From contig DAOWFP010000074.1 in NCBI GenBank assembly GCA_030637895.1, positions 1-36,855 on the forward strand: a stretch of DNA of 36,855 nucleotides. Direction: 5' to 3'. Under the pieces are notes generated by a model. It was not told the origin of the DNA, ran no database searches, and saw only the letters and a list, made by a program, of their open reading frames with translations. The DNA is from Bacteroidota bacterium. Its GTDB lineage: Bacteria; Bacteroidota; Bacteroidia; Bacteroidales; GCA-2748055. Of the stretch, positions 26,528 through 36,047 are shown piece after piece. The position numbers and the translations under genes are program-made. How positions within the stretch are numbered: position 1 is the stretch's first letter; each line of letters opens with the position of its first letter.

Positions 26528-27361
26528 CATATTAATTACGACATCTCGAAGTCGCTTCAGTTTTCTTAATAGTTCGTCCAGGAGTGCCATCCGGAGCATA
26601 TTTGCCCCATCCGATTTGGCCTTCGAAGGATCGGGATGGGTCTCCAGGAAAATACCATCTGCACCAACCGCTATTCCCGCTTTAGCCAGGTTTTCGATTA
26701 GTTCTGGTTTGCCCCCTGTTATACCACTGGCCTGATTGGGTTGCTGCAGGGAATGGGTTACATCCAGAATGACCGGATAACCAAAGAGTTGCATCTCCGG
26801 GATTCCCCTGAAATCAACCACCAGGTCCTGGTATCCAAAGGTGGTGCCACGCTCGGTGATCAATACCCTGTTATTGCCCGATTCGACTATTTTATCCGCA
26901 GCAAACTTCATGGAGCCGGGCGACAGAAACTGCCCCTTTTTAACAGATACAGCACGTCCTGTTCGGGCACATGCAACAAGAAGATCGGTCTGCCGGCACA
27001 GAAAGGCAGGAATCTGCAGAACATCAACATATTCAGCTGCTCTTTCTGCCTCTTCAGGACTATGTACATCTGTGATTACGGGCAATGAAAATTGCTCTCC
27101 TACCTCCTTCAGTATTTTCAGGGCTTTGTCATCACCGATCCCCGTAAATGAATCAATGCGGGAACGGTTGGCCTTTCTGTATGAGGCCTTAAAAACAAAT
27201 GGAAGCTGATATTTTTCGCTCAGTCCATTGATATGTTCAGCAATATTCATGACCATATCCCTGTCTTCCACAACACATGGTCCGGCTATCAACAGGAACC
27301 CGTCTCCATCGCCATATCGAATGGAAGGAATCACATCTCTAAAATCCTTACTTTTTACCAT
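26525..27361 (-). CDS. kdsA: 3-deoxy-8-phosphooctulonate synthase
   Basis: FLLIAGPCVVEDRD, FKASYRKANRSRIDSFTG, VLQIPAFLCRQTDLL, DVTHSLQQP. Confidence 0.94.
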   Translation of the reverse strand: MVKSKDFRDVIPSIRYGDGDGFLLIAGPCVVEDRDMVMNIAEHINGLSEKYQLPFVFKASYRKANRSRIDSFTGIGDDKALKILKEVGEQFSLPVITDVHSPEEAERAAEYVDVLQIPAFLCRQTDLLVACARTGRAVSVKKGQFLSPGSMKFAADKIVESGNNRVLITERGTTFGYQDLVVDFRGIPEMQLFGYPVILDVTHSLQQPNQASGITGGKPELIENLAKAGIAVGADGIFLETHPDPSKAKSDGANMLRMALLDELLRKLKRLRDVVINM

Positions 27362-28673
27362 AATTTTTCATCTCTTTCCACATCTTGTCCAGTCGTGCTC
27401 GCATCTCCTCTTCGCGGGGATTCTCTCCCGGCTGGTAAAATTGTGGTGTTTCCAGATTCTCCGGAATGTAGTTTTCCCGGACAAAATGATCTTTGTAATT
27501 GTGAGCGTACTGATAATTCTCTCCATAACCAAGGTCCTTCATCAACGACGTTGGTGCATTCCTTAGATGGAGTGGTACCGCCAGATTCCCTGTCTTCTGT
27601 ACCGTTTGCAGTGCCTCGTTGATGGCTGCATAGGCTGAATTGCTTTTGGGTGAAGCGGCCAGGTAGATCGTTGTTTCCGAGAGTATGATCCTGGACTCAG
27701 GCATTCCGATCATATTAACCGCCTGGAAACAGTTGGTGGCCATTAACAGGGCATTTGGATTGGCCAGGCCTATATCTTCCGATGCAAGGATAACAAGGCG
27801 GCGGGCAATAAACTTTATATCTTCACCTCCGGCAAGCATTCTGGCCAGCCAATAAACTGCCGCATCGGGATCGCTCCCTCGCACCGACTTAATAAAAGCG
27901 GAGATAATGTCATAATGCATCTCACCATTTTTATCATAAATGGCCATATTCTCCTGTAGCCGGTCAGTGACCATGGCATCGGTGATTTCAATGACCTGCT
28001 CCAGGCTAAAATTCTCATCGGAACTTTCCGATTTAACAACCACCTCCAGGGTATTCAATAACTTCCTGGCATCGCCACCTGAGTATTGAAGCATGGCCTT
28101 ATTCTCCAGGATAGAGATCTTCAGCTTTTTCAGGTAGGGGTCCTTTTCCAGAGCACGCAGGAGAAGCGATTCAAGGTCCTCCTTCGATAAGGAATTCAGG
28201 ATATAGACCTGGCAACGTGAGAGCAGGGGGGATATCACCTCAAAAGATGGATTCTCGGTGGTGGCCCCTATCAATGTTACAATGCCCTGTTCAACTGCTC
28301 CCAGCAAAGAATCTTGTTGGGATTTTGAGAAACGGTGAATCTCATCGATAAAAAGAACAGGATTGGGCTGGTTGAAAAACTGGTTTTTTTTTGCCTTCTC
28401 AATAGTCTCCCGAACATCCTTAACGCCTGACTGAATAGCACTTAAACCATAAAAGGGACGGTCGAGCTGTTTTGAGATAATAGCGGCCAGGGTGGTTTTG
28501 CCCACACCAGGGGGTCCCCATAGAATAAATGAGCTAAGGGAACCCGAGAGTACCATTTTACGTATAACCGCATTGGGACCCACAAGATGCTCCTGTCCGA
28601 TATAGTCCTCCAGGGTCACTGGACGCATACGATCGGCAAGAGGTTGATTGGGGAACTGAAATGCGGGAGACAT
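27348..28673 (-). CDS. rarA: Replication-associated recombination protein A (RarA/MgsA AAA+ ATPase)
   Basis: PLADRMRPVTLEDYIGQEHLVG, WGPPGVGKTTLA, FIDEIHRFSKSQQD, GATTENPSFEV; start MSPAFQFPNQ at 28673. Confidence 0.94.
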   Translation of the reverse strand: MSPAFQFPNQPLADRMRPVTLEDYIGQEHLVGPNAVIRKMVLSGSLSSFILWGPPGVGKTTLAAIISKQLDRPFYGLSAIQSGVKDVRETIEKAKKNQFFNQPNPVLFIDEIHRFSKSQQDSLLGAVEQGIVTLIGATTENPSFEVISPLLSRCQVYILNSLSKEDLESLLLRALEKDPYLKKLKISILENKAMLQYSGGDARKLLNTLEVVVKSESSDENFSLEQVIEITDAMVTDRLQENMAIYDKNGEMHYDIISAFIKSVRGSDPDAAVYWLARMLAGGEDIKFIARRLVILASEDIGLANPNALLMATNCFQAVNMIGMPESRIILSETTIYLAASPKSNSAYAAINEALQTVQKTGNLAVPLHLRNAPTSLMKDLGYGENYQYAHNYKDHFVRENYIPENLETPQFYQPGENPREEEMRARLDKMWKEMKNYGKK

Positions 28674-28678
28674 GCTAG

Positions 28679-28686
28679 CAAATTTA
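28679..28686 (-). promoter_or_regulatory. -7 box TAAATTTG for rarA
   Basis: TAnnTTTG on the minus strand, 5 bp upstream of the rarA ATG. Confidence 0.5.
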
Positions 28687-28721
28687 GGTTTTTTTTCTTT
28701 GTCGCGAATGTAAACCATATT

Positions 28722-29828
28722 ATGATGAAACGAATTTATATAAGGGCCAGGTTGATTTTATCAATCGTAGCAGGAGGACTATTGAGTCCCTTGCTATCCC
28801 AGGCACCCTCGGCGGAGTTTATTTCAGGAGGTGTAGAAGATTCGGAGACGATTTTGCAGGAGTATCTGAAACCTTATGCCAATATACTGGGTTCGGACTT
28901 GAATGCCGGCTGGTACAATACAGCCAAGCCACATGAGCTTGGCGGATTGGATGTAACAGCCACAGTTAGTTGGGCCACAGCCCCGGCATCAGCACTCTCT
29001 TATGATCTGGCTACATTGGACATCAATGGTAGCATTGAACCAAATCCTGGTACTGTTGCACCTACTATTGCCGGAGAACAGGAACCTCGCCCCGGCCTCT
29101 CTTATTCAACTTTGGTCGACATGGGAGGGGGGAACATGCAGGAAGTGGTCTACTCCAGCATTACTGTACCCGATGGGACAGGGGTCGACTTATTCCCGCT
29201 TCCCATGGCCCAGCTAACGGTTGGGCTGCCCGTCGGAACTGATGTATCTGTCCGCTTCATCCCAACGGTAGGATACAAAGATTATGGAGAAATCGGACTT
29301 TGGGGTGTAGGGGGGAAGCACTCTATTTCTCAATGGCTGCCCTTTCTTAAAGAGATGGAATTTCTCGATATAAGCGTACAAGGAGGATATACAAAGGTCT
29401 CTTCATCGGTTCATGTAGTGGTTGAACCCCAAGCCCTGGTGGAAGTGGATAACTATCCCGATTATGACTGGGTCGACCAGAATATTACACAGAAGGTGGA
29501 GGGGTGGACTCTCAACCTGATTGCTTCTCAAACCTTTCCGGTGATCACTTTCTATGAAGGGCTAGGCTATGCCAGTTCCATGGTGGAGTTGCTCCTGGAG
29601 GGTCACTATCCCATTAATTATGTGATCCTGGATGAGACCAGCGACGATTTCGGAAAGGTCAGCTACGAAATAGAGGAGAACCCCATAGAATTGAAATACA
29701 ATAACTTTAACAACCTGCGTGTGAATGTGGGGGCAAGGATCAAGCTTGGAGTTCTGACCCTCCATTACGACTTTACCCATACACTTTATTCCACCCATTC
29801 GGTGGGCATTGGGATAAGCTTCAGGTAA
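28722..29828 (+). CDS. DUF6588-like secreted/outer-membrane protein
   Basis: Signal peptide MMKRIYIRARLILSIVAGGLLSPLLSQ; LFPLPMAQLTVGLPVGTDVSVRFIPTVGYKDYGEIGLWGVGGKHSISQWLPF; start from the ATGATG at 28722. Confidence 0.75.
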   Translation: MMKRIYIRARLILSIVAGGLLSPLLSQAPSAEFISGGVEDSETILQEYLKPYANILGSDLNAGWYNTAKPHELGGLDVTATVSWATAPASALSYDLATLDINGSIEPNPGTVAPTIAGEQEPRPGLSYSTLVDMGGGNMQEVVYSSITVPDGTGVDLFPLPMAQLTVGLPVGTDVSVRFIPTVGYKDYGEIGLWGVGGKHSISQWLPFLKEMEFLDISVQGGYTKVSSSVHVVVEPQALVEVDNYPDYDWVDQNITQKVEGWTLNLIASQTFPVITFYEGLGYASSMVELLLEGHYPINYVILDETSDDFGKVSYEIEENPIELKYNNFNNLRVNVGARIKLGVLTLHYDFTHTLYSTHSVGIGISFR

Positions 29829-29846
29829 GAGGTGTACTACAGGAAA

Positions 29847-31448
29847 TTAAAAACCATTCAGACTCATCGTTACAGTTGGGATCAAAAGGAGCCATCCCAG
29901 GAAGATTAAAATGGCCATGAATGGCAAAACCCACTTTAACCACTTTTCATAAGGTATTTTAGCAACACCCAGTACACCTATTAGCACAGGGGAGGTGGGT
30001 GTGATCATATTGGTAAATCCATCACCCAATTGAAAAGCCATCACAGTGGCCTGCCTCGATACACCAATGAGATCGGAGAACTGTGACATGATTGGCATGG
30101 TAAGTGCCGCCTTTGCCGAACCGCTGGGAATTACAATATTGATAAAGGTCTGGATCATATACATCATGCTTACCGAGGCCAGCTTGCCGAACTCCTGCAT
30201 CGATTGGGCAATACTGTACAACATAGAGTCGATGACCTTTCCATCCTCCAGGATCACAAGGATTCCTCCTGCGAGTCCAACCACCACAGCAGCCGAGAGA
30301 ATGTCCCGCATCCCCTCAATAAAAAGCTTTGTGATCTGATTAGCACTCCTGTTCATGGCCATTCCTGAAAAAATTCCCATTACCAGGAACAGGGTGGCAA
30401 TCTCTTTGACGAACCAGCCATATCCCATAACCCCTACGATCAGATATATAATGGTGAAAACCAAGATATTCAAAATAAAGAAATGAACCGATTTGCGAAG
30501 CGAAACAACTCCCGATATGGCAAATAACCCGGCTATGACCGGTAAAAAGCTGAAGGTATATTCGTTGTTTCCAATGCGAAGGGTAGATATGGGCTCCAGG
30601 ATAGCAAAAACAGTCATTCCCGCCAATAGGATAGCGAATGTGATCCATGCCATCACAGGTGTCCTGTGCTCCAGGTGATCCAGATCAATCCCCTCTTTAC
30701 CCCTCCAGTAGCTGTCCGATTCATACACGGGGGAAGCCTTGGGATCCTTTCGGATACGTGCTGCATAACGAAGCACCCAGGCAATTCCAACAAGGTTTAC
30801 AACTACCCATACGAAGAGTCTGTATTCTATTCCTGAAAAAAGTGGCAGGCTGGAAAGTCCCTGGGCAATGCCAATGGTGAACGGATTCAGCAGCGCCCCG
30901 GCAAATCCCAAACCGGCACCAACAAAACACATACTTAGTCCGACAATGGAGTCATAGCCCATGGAGATGGCAAGAGGAACAAAAATGATGATAAATGCAA
31001 TGGTCTCTTCACTCATCCCAAAAGTTGCTCCAAACATGCTGAATACCAGCATGATCATTGTGATTATCATATTGTCTACACCCAAAAATCTGAAAAAGCG
31101 GTAACGCTCCAGCTTCCTGACCTGCGCCAGGAATGACTGGATCCCCACATCGATTGCTTTGCTGTCATTCATGATCCAGAAGGCACCACCTATGATCAGG
31201 ATGAAAACGATGATATCGGCCTTGCTGGCAAATCCGTCAAACAGGGCGCTGAATAATTGCCATGTTTGGGGATGTTTCTCAGCGTCATGAAAAGATCCTT
31301 CTACTATGACCTCCCGCATAGTCCCATTCACATCCACAAGCTCTCTGTCAAACTCCCCTCCTGGAAGTATCCATGTAAGTACCACCGCTGCTGCGATAAA
31401 GAAAAAGATGATTACATAGGTATGCGGGATAGCAATTTTTTTGGCCAT
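29847..31448 (-). CDS. YfcC-family (basic amino acid/C4-dicarboxylate-type) membrane transporter
   Basis: IPHTYVIIFFFIAAAVVLTWILPGGEFDR; many TM helices; INIVIPSGSAKAALTMPIM; GDGFTNMITPTSPVLIGVLGVAKIPYEKWLKW. Confidence 0.85.
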   Translation of the reverse strand: MAKKIAIPHTYVIIFFFIAAAVVLTWILPGGEFDRELVDVNGTMREVIVEGSFHDAEKHPQTWQLFSALFDGFASKADIIVFILIIGGAFWIMNDSKAIDVGIQSFLAQVRKLERYRFFRFLGVDNMIITMIMLVFSMFGATFGMSEETIAFIIIFVPLAISMGYDSIVGLSMCFVGAGLGFAGALLNPFTIGIAQGLSSLPLFSGIEYRLFVWVVVNLVGIAWVLRYAARIRKDPKASPVYESDSYWRGKEGIDLDHLEHRTPVMAWITFAILLAGMTVFAILEPISTLRIGNNEYTFSFLPVIAGLFAISGVVSLRKSVHFFILNILVFTIIYLIVGVMGYGWFVKEIATLFLVMGIFSGMAMNRSANQITKLFIEGMRDILSAAVVVGLAGGILVILEDGKVIDSMLYSIAQSMQEFGKLASVSMMYMIQTFINIVIPSGSAKAALTMPIMSQFSDLIGVSRQATVMAFQLGDGFTNMITPTSPVLIGVLGVAKIPYEKWLKWVLPFMAILIFLGWLLLIPTVTMSLNGF

Positions 31449-31478
31449 AGTTATGCTTATTCAAGAATACAAATATGA

Positions 31479-33812
31479 ATGAAAATTTTAAAGGGAATAA
31501 AATTTCTTAAATTTATCCCCTCTAAACAGCCTCCTATGTTGTTGCTCCGTACGCTCTGCACCTATGCCCTGGTTCTTCTTTCCTTTCATTTACCTGCAAT
31601 AGATCAAACCAGAGTTGATAGTCTGAAGGCCCAGATTGAGGGGAATGTTCCAGACTCGACCCGTTCCCGCTTGCTCTTTGACCTGGCAGAAGAGCTGGGG
31701 GCCTCAGATACACTCCTGGCATTCTCCAGCCTGGAAAGAGGGAAGGAGATTGTGGAGAGTCTCAACGATATTGAGGGACTGGGACGGTACTACAAAGTGC
31801 TTGGTAAGATTGAATCCCGTTGTGGACTCTATGATCAGGCGATCCTGCACTATGACCGTGCTATGGCCTATTTCAATGAAGCAGATGATCAGCTGAGTTT
31901 CTATGAAACGGTCAAGGAGAAAGGAAATGTTCATCTCCGCAGGTCAGAATATCCCCAGGCCATGAACCACTACGAGTCAGCCCTGGACTATTACAGGAGA
32001 AGTAACAATTTGATCGGTGTCAGCCGTTGCCTGAACAATATGGGTATTATTTATAAAAATAAGGGTGATTACGTGGAAGCACTGTCTGCCTACCAGGAAT
32101 CTGTAGTCTACCTGGACAGTATCCGGGATGCATATGATATTTCACAGGCCTATATAAATATGGGCAATCTGTTCGTCCTGCATGGGATCTACGAGAGAGC
32201 ACTTGAGTATTATGGCAGGGCTCTTGAGATTGCAGAAAGAAATAATTACCAGAATAATATATCACTCTTACTCTCCAATTCAGGCGTGATACAGAATAAA
32301 ATAGGAAACTATGACGAAGCGCTCAACCTGTACCAGCATTCCCTCAGGGTCAGCCGATCACTTAATGACCCTGTACAGATAGCCAACTGCCTGATCAATA
32401 TTGGTACCAATTATGCTGATATGGGTGAGCCAGAAAAGGGGCTTGAATATGTGCAGGAGGGCATGGATATAAAAATAGAACTGGGAGATGACAGGACCAT
32501 TTCCAACTGTTACATCCACCTTGCGGATATCTATTCTATTATGGAGGAGCATGAGAAAGCAATTGAGCTTTTAAACAGGGCCATTCCCATAAAGGAGCAG
32601 CTGGATGAACCTGACGGGCTTATCAGGTGCTACCTGGGGCTGGGTTCCATTGCGCTTGAACAGGGACGTTCTTCTGAGGCAGTCCGGATGGCAGATATGG
32701 CGCTGGAGATTGCCCGGGAGATTCGAGCCATGGAGTATATTGCTGAGGGCTACCTGATTAAAAAAGAGATTGCGCTTATACAGGGTAATTATCGTTCGGC
32801 CTACCAGTTTGAAATACAGCATCAGCTCTATCGTGATAGCCTGATGGATGAAGCTACCGCCAAAGCTGCCATGGAGATGGAGTTCAGGATGCGTTCAAGG
32901 ACGCTTCAGCAGGAAAATGAAAATCTGAAGATTCAATCCAACCTGGACCAGTTGCTGATGCGAAAAAGAACCATGGTATTTCACTCCAGCCTGGTGATTG
33001 TCTCTGTGCTGATACTAGCTTTGATCCTGGTGCTTTACTTCATGCGCCGTCATAAAAATACCTCCCTTAAACTGGAAGAGAAGAACCTGGTAATCACCAA
33101 ACAGAACCTGGAGCTGGACCAGGTGAATAAAACCAAAGACCGGATGATGTCAATTATTGCCCATGATCTGAGGGGGACCATTGGCAACCAGTTAACTGCC
33201 GTGGAGGTATTGAACAGGATAGAAGGAGATGACAAGGTTGAGATAGACCGAAAAAGGCTGCTGGGCAACCTCAAGAATTCTGCTTCCTATTCTCTGGAAT
33301 TACTGGAGAACCTGCTGCACTGGTCACGTCTTGAGGAGGGAGCATCCAACTACCACCCGGAAGAGGTGAAGCTAAATACACTGGTTAGCAACTGTCTGTC
33401 ACTATACAGCGAAAGCGCTAAAAATAAGCAGCTTACTTTTGTCAAGGAAATCGAAGACACCTTCATCTGCTTTTCCGATAAAATTATGATGGAGACCATC
33501 TACAGGAACCTGATCTCCAATGCCATCAAGTTTTCAAATCCAGGTGGGACCATCACCATCAGACTTCGAAAGGTGGAGGGGATGATCCATTTTAGTGTGG
33601 TGGATCAAGGGATCGGCATGAGCAAAGAGGAAGCACATAAAGTGGCACAAAACGGTGGCATTACACGAAGGGGGACCGCCAATGAAAAGGGAGCGGGAAT
33701 GGGATTGACCCTGATCAAGGAGTTTACAAAAATTCATAATGGGGAGCTTTCCATCACGAGCGAAGCAAACAAAGGCTCCACCTTTGAAGTTATAATTCCC
33801 TGCATAAATTAA
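31479..33812 (+). CDS. TPR-containing sensor histidine kinase
   Basis: Multiple TPRs, one TM helix, H-box IIAHDLRGTIGNQL, N-box NLISNAIKFSNPGG, VVDQGIGMS, GAGMGLTL. ATG at 31536 is a plausible alternative start. Confidence 0.9.
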   Translation: MKILKGIKFLKFIPSKQPPMLLLRTLCTYALVLLSFHLPAIDQTRVDSLKAQIEGNVPDSTRSRLLFDLAEELGASDTLLAFSSLERGKEIVESLNDIEGLGRYYKVLGKIESRCGLYDQAILHYDRAMAYFNEADDQLSFYETVKEKGNVHLRRSEYPQAMNHYESALDYYRRSNNLIGVSRCLNNMGIIYKNKGDYVEALSAYQESVVYLDSIRDAYDISQAYINMGNLFVLHGIYERALEYYGRALEIAERNNYQNNISLLLSNSGVIQNKIGNYDEALNLYQHSLRVSRSLNDPVQIANCLINIGTNYADMGEPEKGLEYVQEGMDIKIELGDDRTISNCYIHLADIYSIMEEHEKAIELLNRAIPIKEQLDEPDGLIRCYLGLGSIALEQGRSSEAVRMADMALEIAREIRAMEYIAEGYLIKKEIALIQGNYRSAYQFEIQHQLYRDSLMDEATAKAAMEMEFRMRSRTLQQENENLKIQSNLDQLLMRKRTMVFHSSLVIVSVLILALILVLYFMRRHKNTSLKLEEKNLVITKQNLELDQVNKTKDRMMSIIAHDLRGTIGNQLTAVEVLNRIEGDDKVEIDRKRLLGNLKNSASYSLELLENLLHWSRLEEGASNYHPEEVKLNTLVSNCLSLYSESAKNKQLTFVKEIEDTFICFSDKIMMETIYRNLISNAIKFSNPGGTITIRLRKVEGMIHFSVVDQGIGMSKEEAHKVAQNGGITRRGTANEKGAGMGLTLIKEFTKIHNGELSITSEANKGSTFEVIIPCIN

Positions 33813-33813
33813 T

Positions 33814-33821
33814 TACTTTTG
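33814..33821 (+). promoter_or_regulatory. -7 box TACTTTTG for the RSH gene
   Basis: TAnnTTTG immediately after the histidine kinase stop. Confidence 0.45.
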
Positions 33822-33839
33822 CCATGCAAAGCAACCTGC

Positions 33840-36047
33840 ATGGATATCATTAAAAAATATTCCCCAGCCCTGCAGAAGGAGATTCTTGTTCACTTCAAGG
33901 AACTCATGCGCATTTGCGTCGATGAGTACGATAAACGATCCCTGGCTCTGGTGAAGAAGTCTTTTGGATTCCTTATGGAGCATACGGAGGAGGCACAGGA
34001 GTTTAATGGCATTCATCTGGTGAAATTTTCGGCAGGATTAGCGCAGATGGCGGTGAAGGAACTTGGCATGGATGCCATCGGAGTCTCTGCCGCACTCTTA
34101 TTACACTGCGCAGAGCTAAATCAAATTCCGATTAAAGATATTGAATCGGATGTGGGGGAGCGAACCGCCACTGCTATTGAGGAGTTCTTAAAGATCAGTA
34201 AGCTGGATACCACCATTAATCAGGGACAGGCAGAGAACATGAGGAACCTGATTCTGACACTGGCAACCGACTTTCGTGTGATCCTGGTGAAAATAGCAGA
34301 GAGGCTCTACCTGATGAGACAAATGGAGCTCCACAATGAACAAGAGCGAATCGAGCTCTCTTGCGAATCGAGATTTATCTATTCTCCACTGGCCCACAGG
34401 CTTGGATTATACAATGTAATGTCAGAAATGGAGGATATCTCCATGAGTGTTCTGGAAGAGGAGGAGTATAAGTCCATTGCAGAAAAGCTTAAGGCTTCCA
34501 CCCAACGAAGAAACCGGTTTATCAAGGAGTTTATTCAACCTCTTCAGGAGGACCTGGATAAGGAAAGGTTCCGGGCAGAAATCAAGGGAAGGCCCAAAGC
34601 GATCTCTTCTATCTGGAGGAAAATGAAGAAACAGAAGGTGGAGTTTGAAGAGGTCTATGACAAATTTGCCATCCGGATTATTATCGACACCCCTTTTAAA
34701 AAAGAGAAAGCTGACTGCTGGAAAGTATACAGCCTGATTACAGACCATTACCAACCCAATCCTGAACGCCTGCGTGACTGGATTTCAGCACCCAAGTCCA
34801 ATGGTTATGAATCTTTGCATACAACTGTAGTAGTTCCCGGAGGTGAGTGGGTAGAGGTGCAGATCAGAACTGCCCGTATGAATGAGATTGCAGAAAAGGG
34901 ACTGGCTGCACATTGGAAATATAAAGGGATCAAGGGACAGGCTGGTATTGATAAGTGGATCGAGCGGGTAAGGGAGACGCTTGAAAACTCTGAAATGGAC
35001 GCTTCAAACCTTATGGAGGACCTGAAACTGAGCCAGTTCAGCAAAGAGATATTTGTATTCACTCCCAATGGCGATCTGAAAAAGTTTCCTGAGAATGCTA
35101 CGGTGCTGGACTTTGCATTTGATATTCACACAGACGTTGGAGCCTCCTGTGCAGGAGCACGGGTCAACAATAAAAATGTCCCCATCCGTTACCGCCTGCA
35201 GAACGGCGATAAAGTGGAGATTCTGCGATCTAAGATGCAGAAACCCAAAATGGACTGGCTTAACGTGGTGGTCACTTCCAAAGCCAAGGGGAAAATCAAG
35301 CTGGCGCTGAAAGAGGCCAAGTTGAAGGAGGCTGAAAATGGCAAGGAGATCTTAAAAAGAAGGTTCAAGAACTGGAAGGTTGAATTTGACGACAGCAGTA
35401 TCCGTAAGGTGATCCAGCACTTTAAATACAGGGATGCCATCGACCTCTATTTCGATGTGGCCACCGAGAAGGTAGAATTACTCCAGATCAAAGAGTTGCT
35501 TACCAGCAGCGAGAAAGCGCTTGAAGTTAAACCTGAAAGGATTGAAGAGACTACGGTTGACAGACTTGTGAAAACTGCCTCCAGGCAGTCGGGCGATTTC
35601 CTGGTCATTGATGAGAAACTGGCCAACGTTGAATACAAGCTGTCCCCATGCTGCAATCCCATCCTGGGCGATGCCATTTTTGGATTTGTGACCATTAGCT
35701 CAGGTATCTCCATACACCGGACCAACTGTCCCAATGCCCAGCAAATGCTCTCCCGTTACGGCTACAGGGTTGTGAAAGCACGCTGGAGCAGCAATGATAA
35801 AGATGTTTTTTTCCCTGTTACCCTGCTAATAACCGGGATGGATGACCTGGGGATCGTTAGCAATATTTCGGATGTGATTTCCAAGGACCTGCAGGTCAAT
35901 ATGCGATCCATATCCATTGAATCCATTGACGGGATGTTCGAGGGTAGCATAACGCTTTTTGTTAAGGATACCCAGCATCTTGAAGCGCTTACCCGTAAAC
36001 TGAAGAAGGTAAAGGGGGTTTTGAATATCAAAAGGCTGGATACTTAG
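33840..36047 (+). CDS. relA: RelA/SpoT homolog, long RSH, RelA-like (synthetase)
   Basis: Synthetase GRPKAISSIWRKMKKQKVEFEEVYDKFAIRI, PKSNGYESLHTTVVVPGGEWVEVQIRT, AEKGLAAHWKYKG; TGS and ACT domains; N-terminal HD domain degenerate. Start ATG 33840 rather than TTG 33819. Confidence 0.92.
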   Translation: MDIIKKYSPALQKEILVHFKELMRICVDEYDKRSLALVKKSFGFLMEHTEEAQEFNGIHLVKFSAGLAQMAVKELGMDAIGVSAALLLHCAELNQIPIKDIESDVGERTATAIEEFLKISKLDTTINQGQAENMRNLILTLATDFRVILVKIAERLYLMRQMELHNEQERIELSCESRFIYSPLAHRLGLYNVMSEMEDISMSVLEEEEYKSIAEKLKASTQRRNRFIKEFIQPLQEDLDKERFRAEIKGRPKAISSIWRKMKKQKVEFEEVYDKFAIRIIIDTPFKKEKADCWKVYSLITDHYQPNPERLRDWISAPKSNGYESLHTTVVVPGGEWVEVQIRTARMNEIAEKGLAAHWKYKGIKGQAGIDKWIERVRETLENSEMDASNLMEDLKLSQFSKEIFVFTPNGDLKKFPENATVLDFAFDIHTDVGASCAGARVNNKNVPIRYRLQNGDKVEILRSKMQKPKMDWLNVVVTSKAKGKIKLALKEAKLKEAENGKEILKRRFKNWKVEFDDSSIRKVIQHFKYRDAIDLYFDVATEKVELLQIKELLTSSEKALEVKPERIEETTVDRLVKTASRQSGDFLVIDEKLANVEYKLSPCCNPILGDAIFGFVTISSGISIHRTNCPNAQQMLSRYGYRVVKARWSSNDKDVFFPVTLLITGMDDLGIVSNISDVISKDLQVNMRSISIESIDGMFEGSITLFVKDTQHLEALTRKLKKVKGVLNIKRLDT

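Noticed and set aside
31508-31515. TAAATTTA as promoter for the TPR kinase
   Set aside because: Misses the conserved G of TAnnTTTG; too weak to list, though it would favour the ATG at 31536
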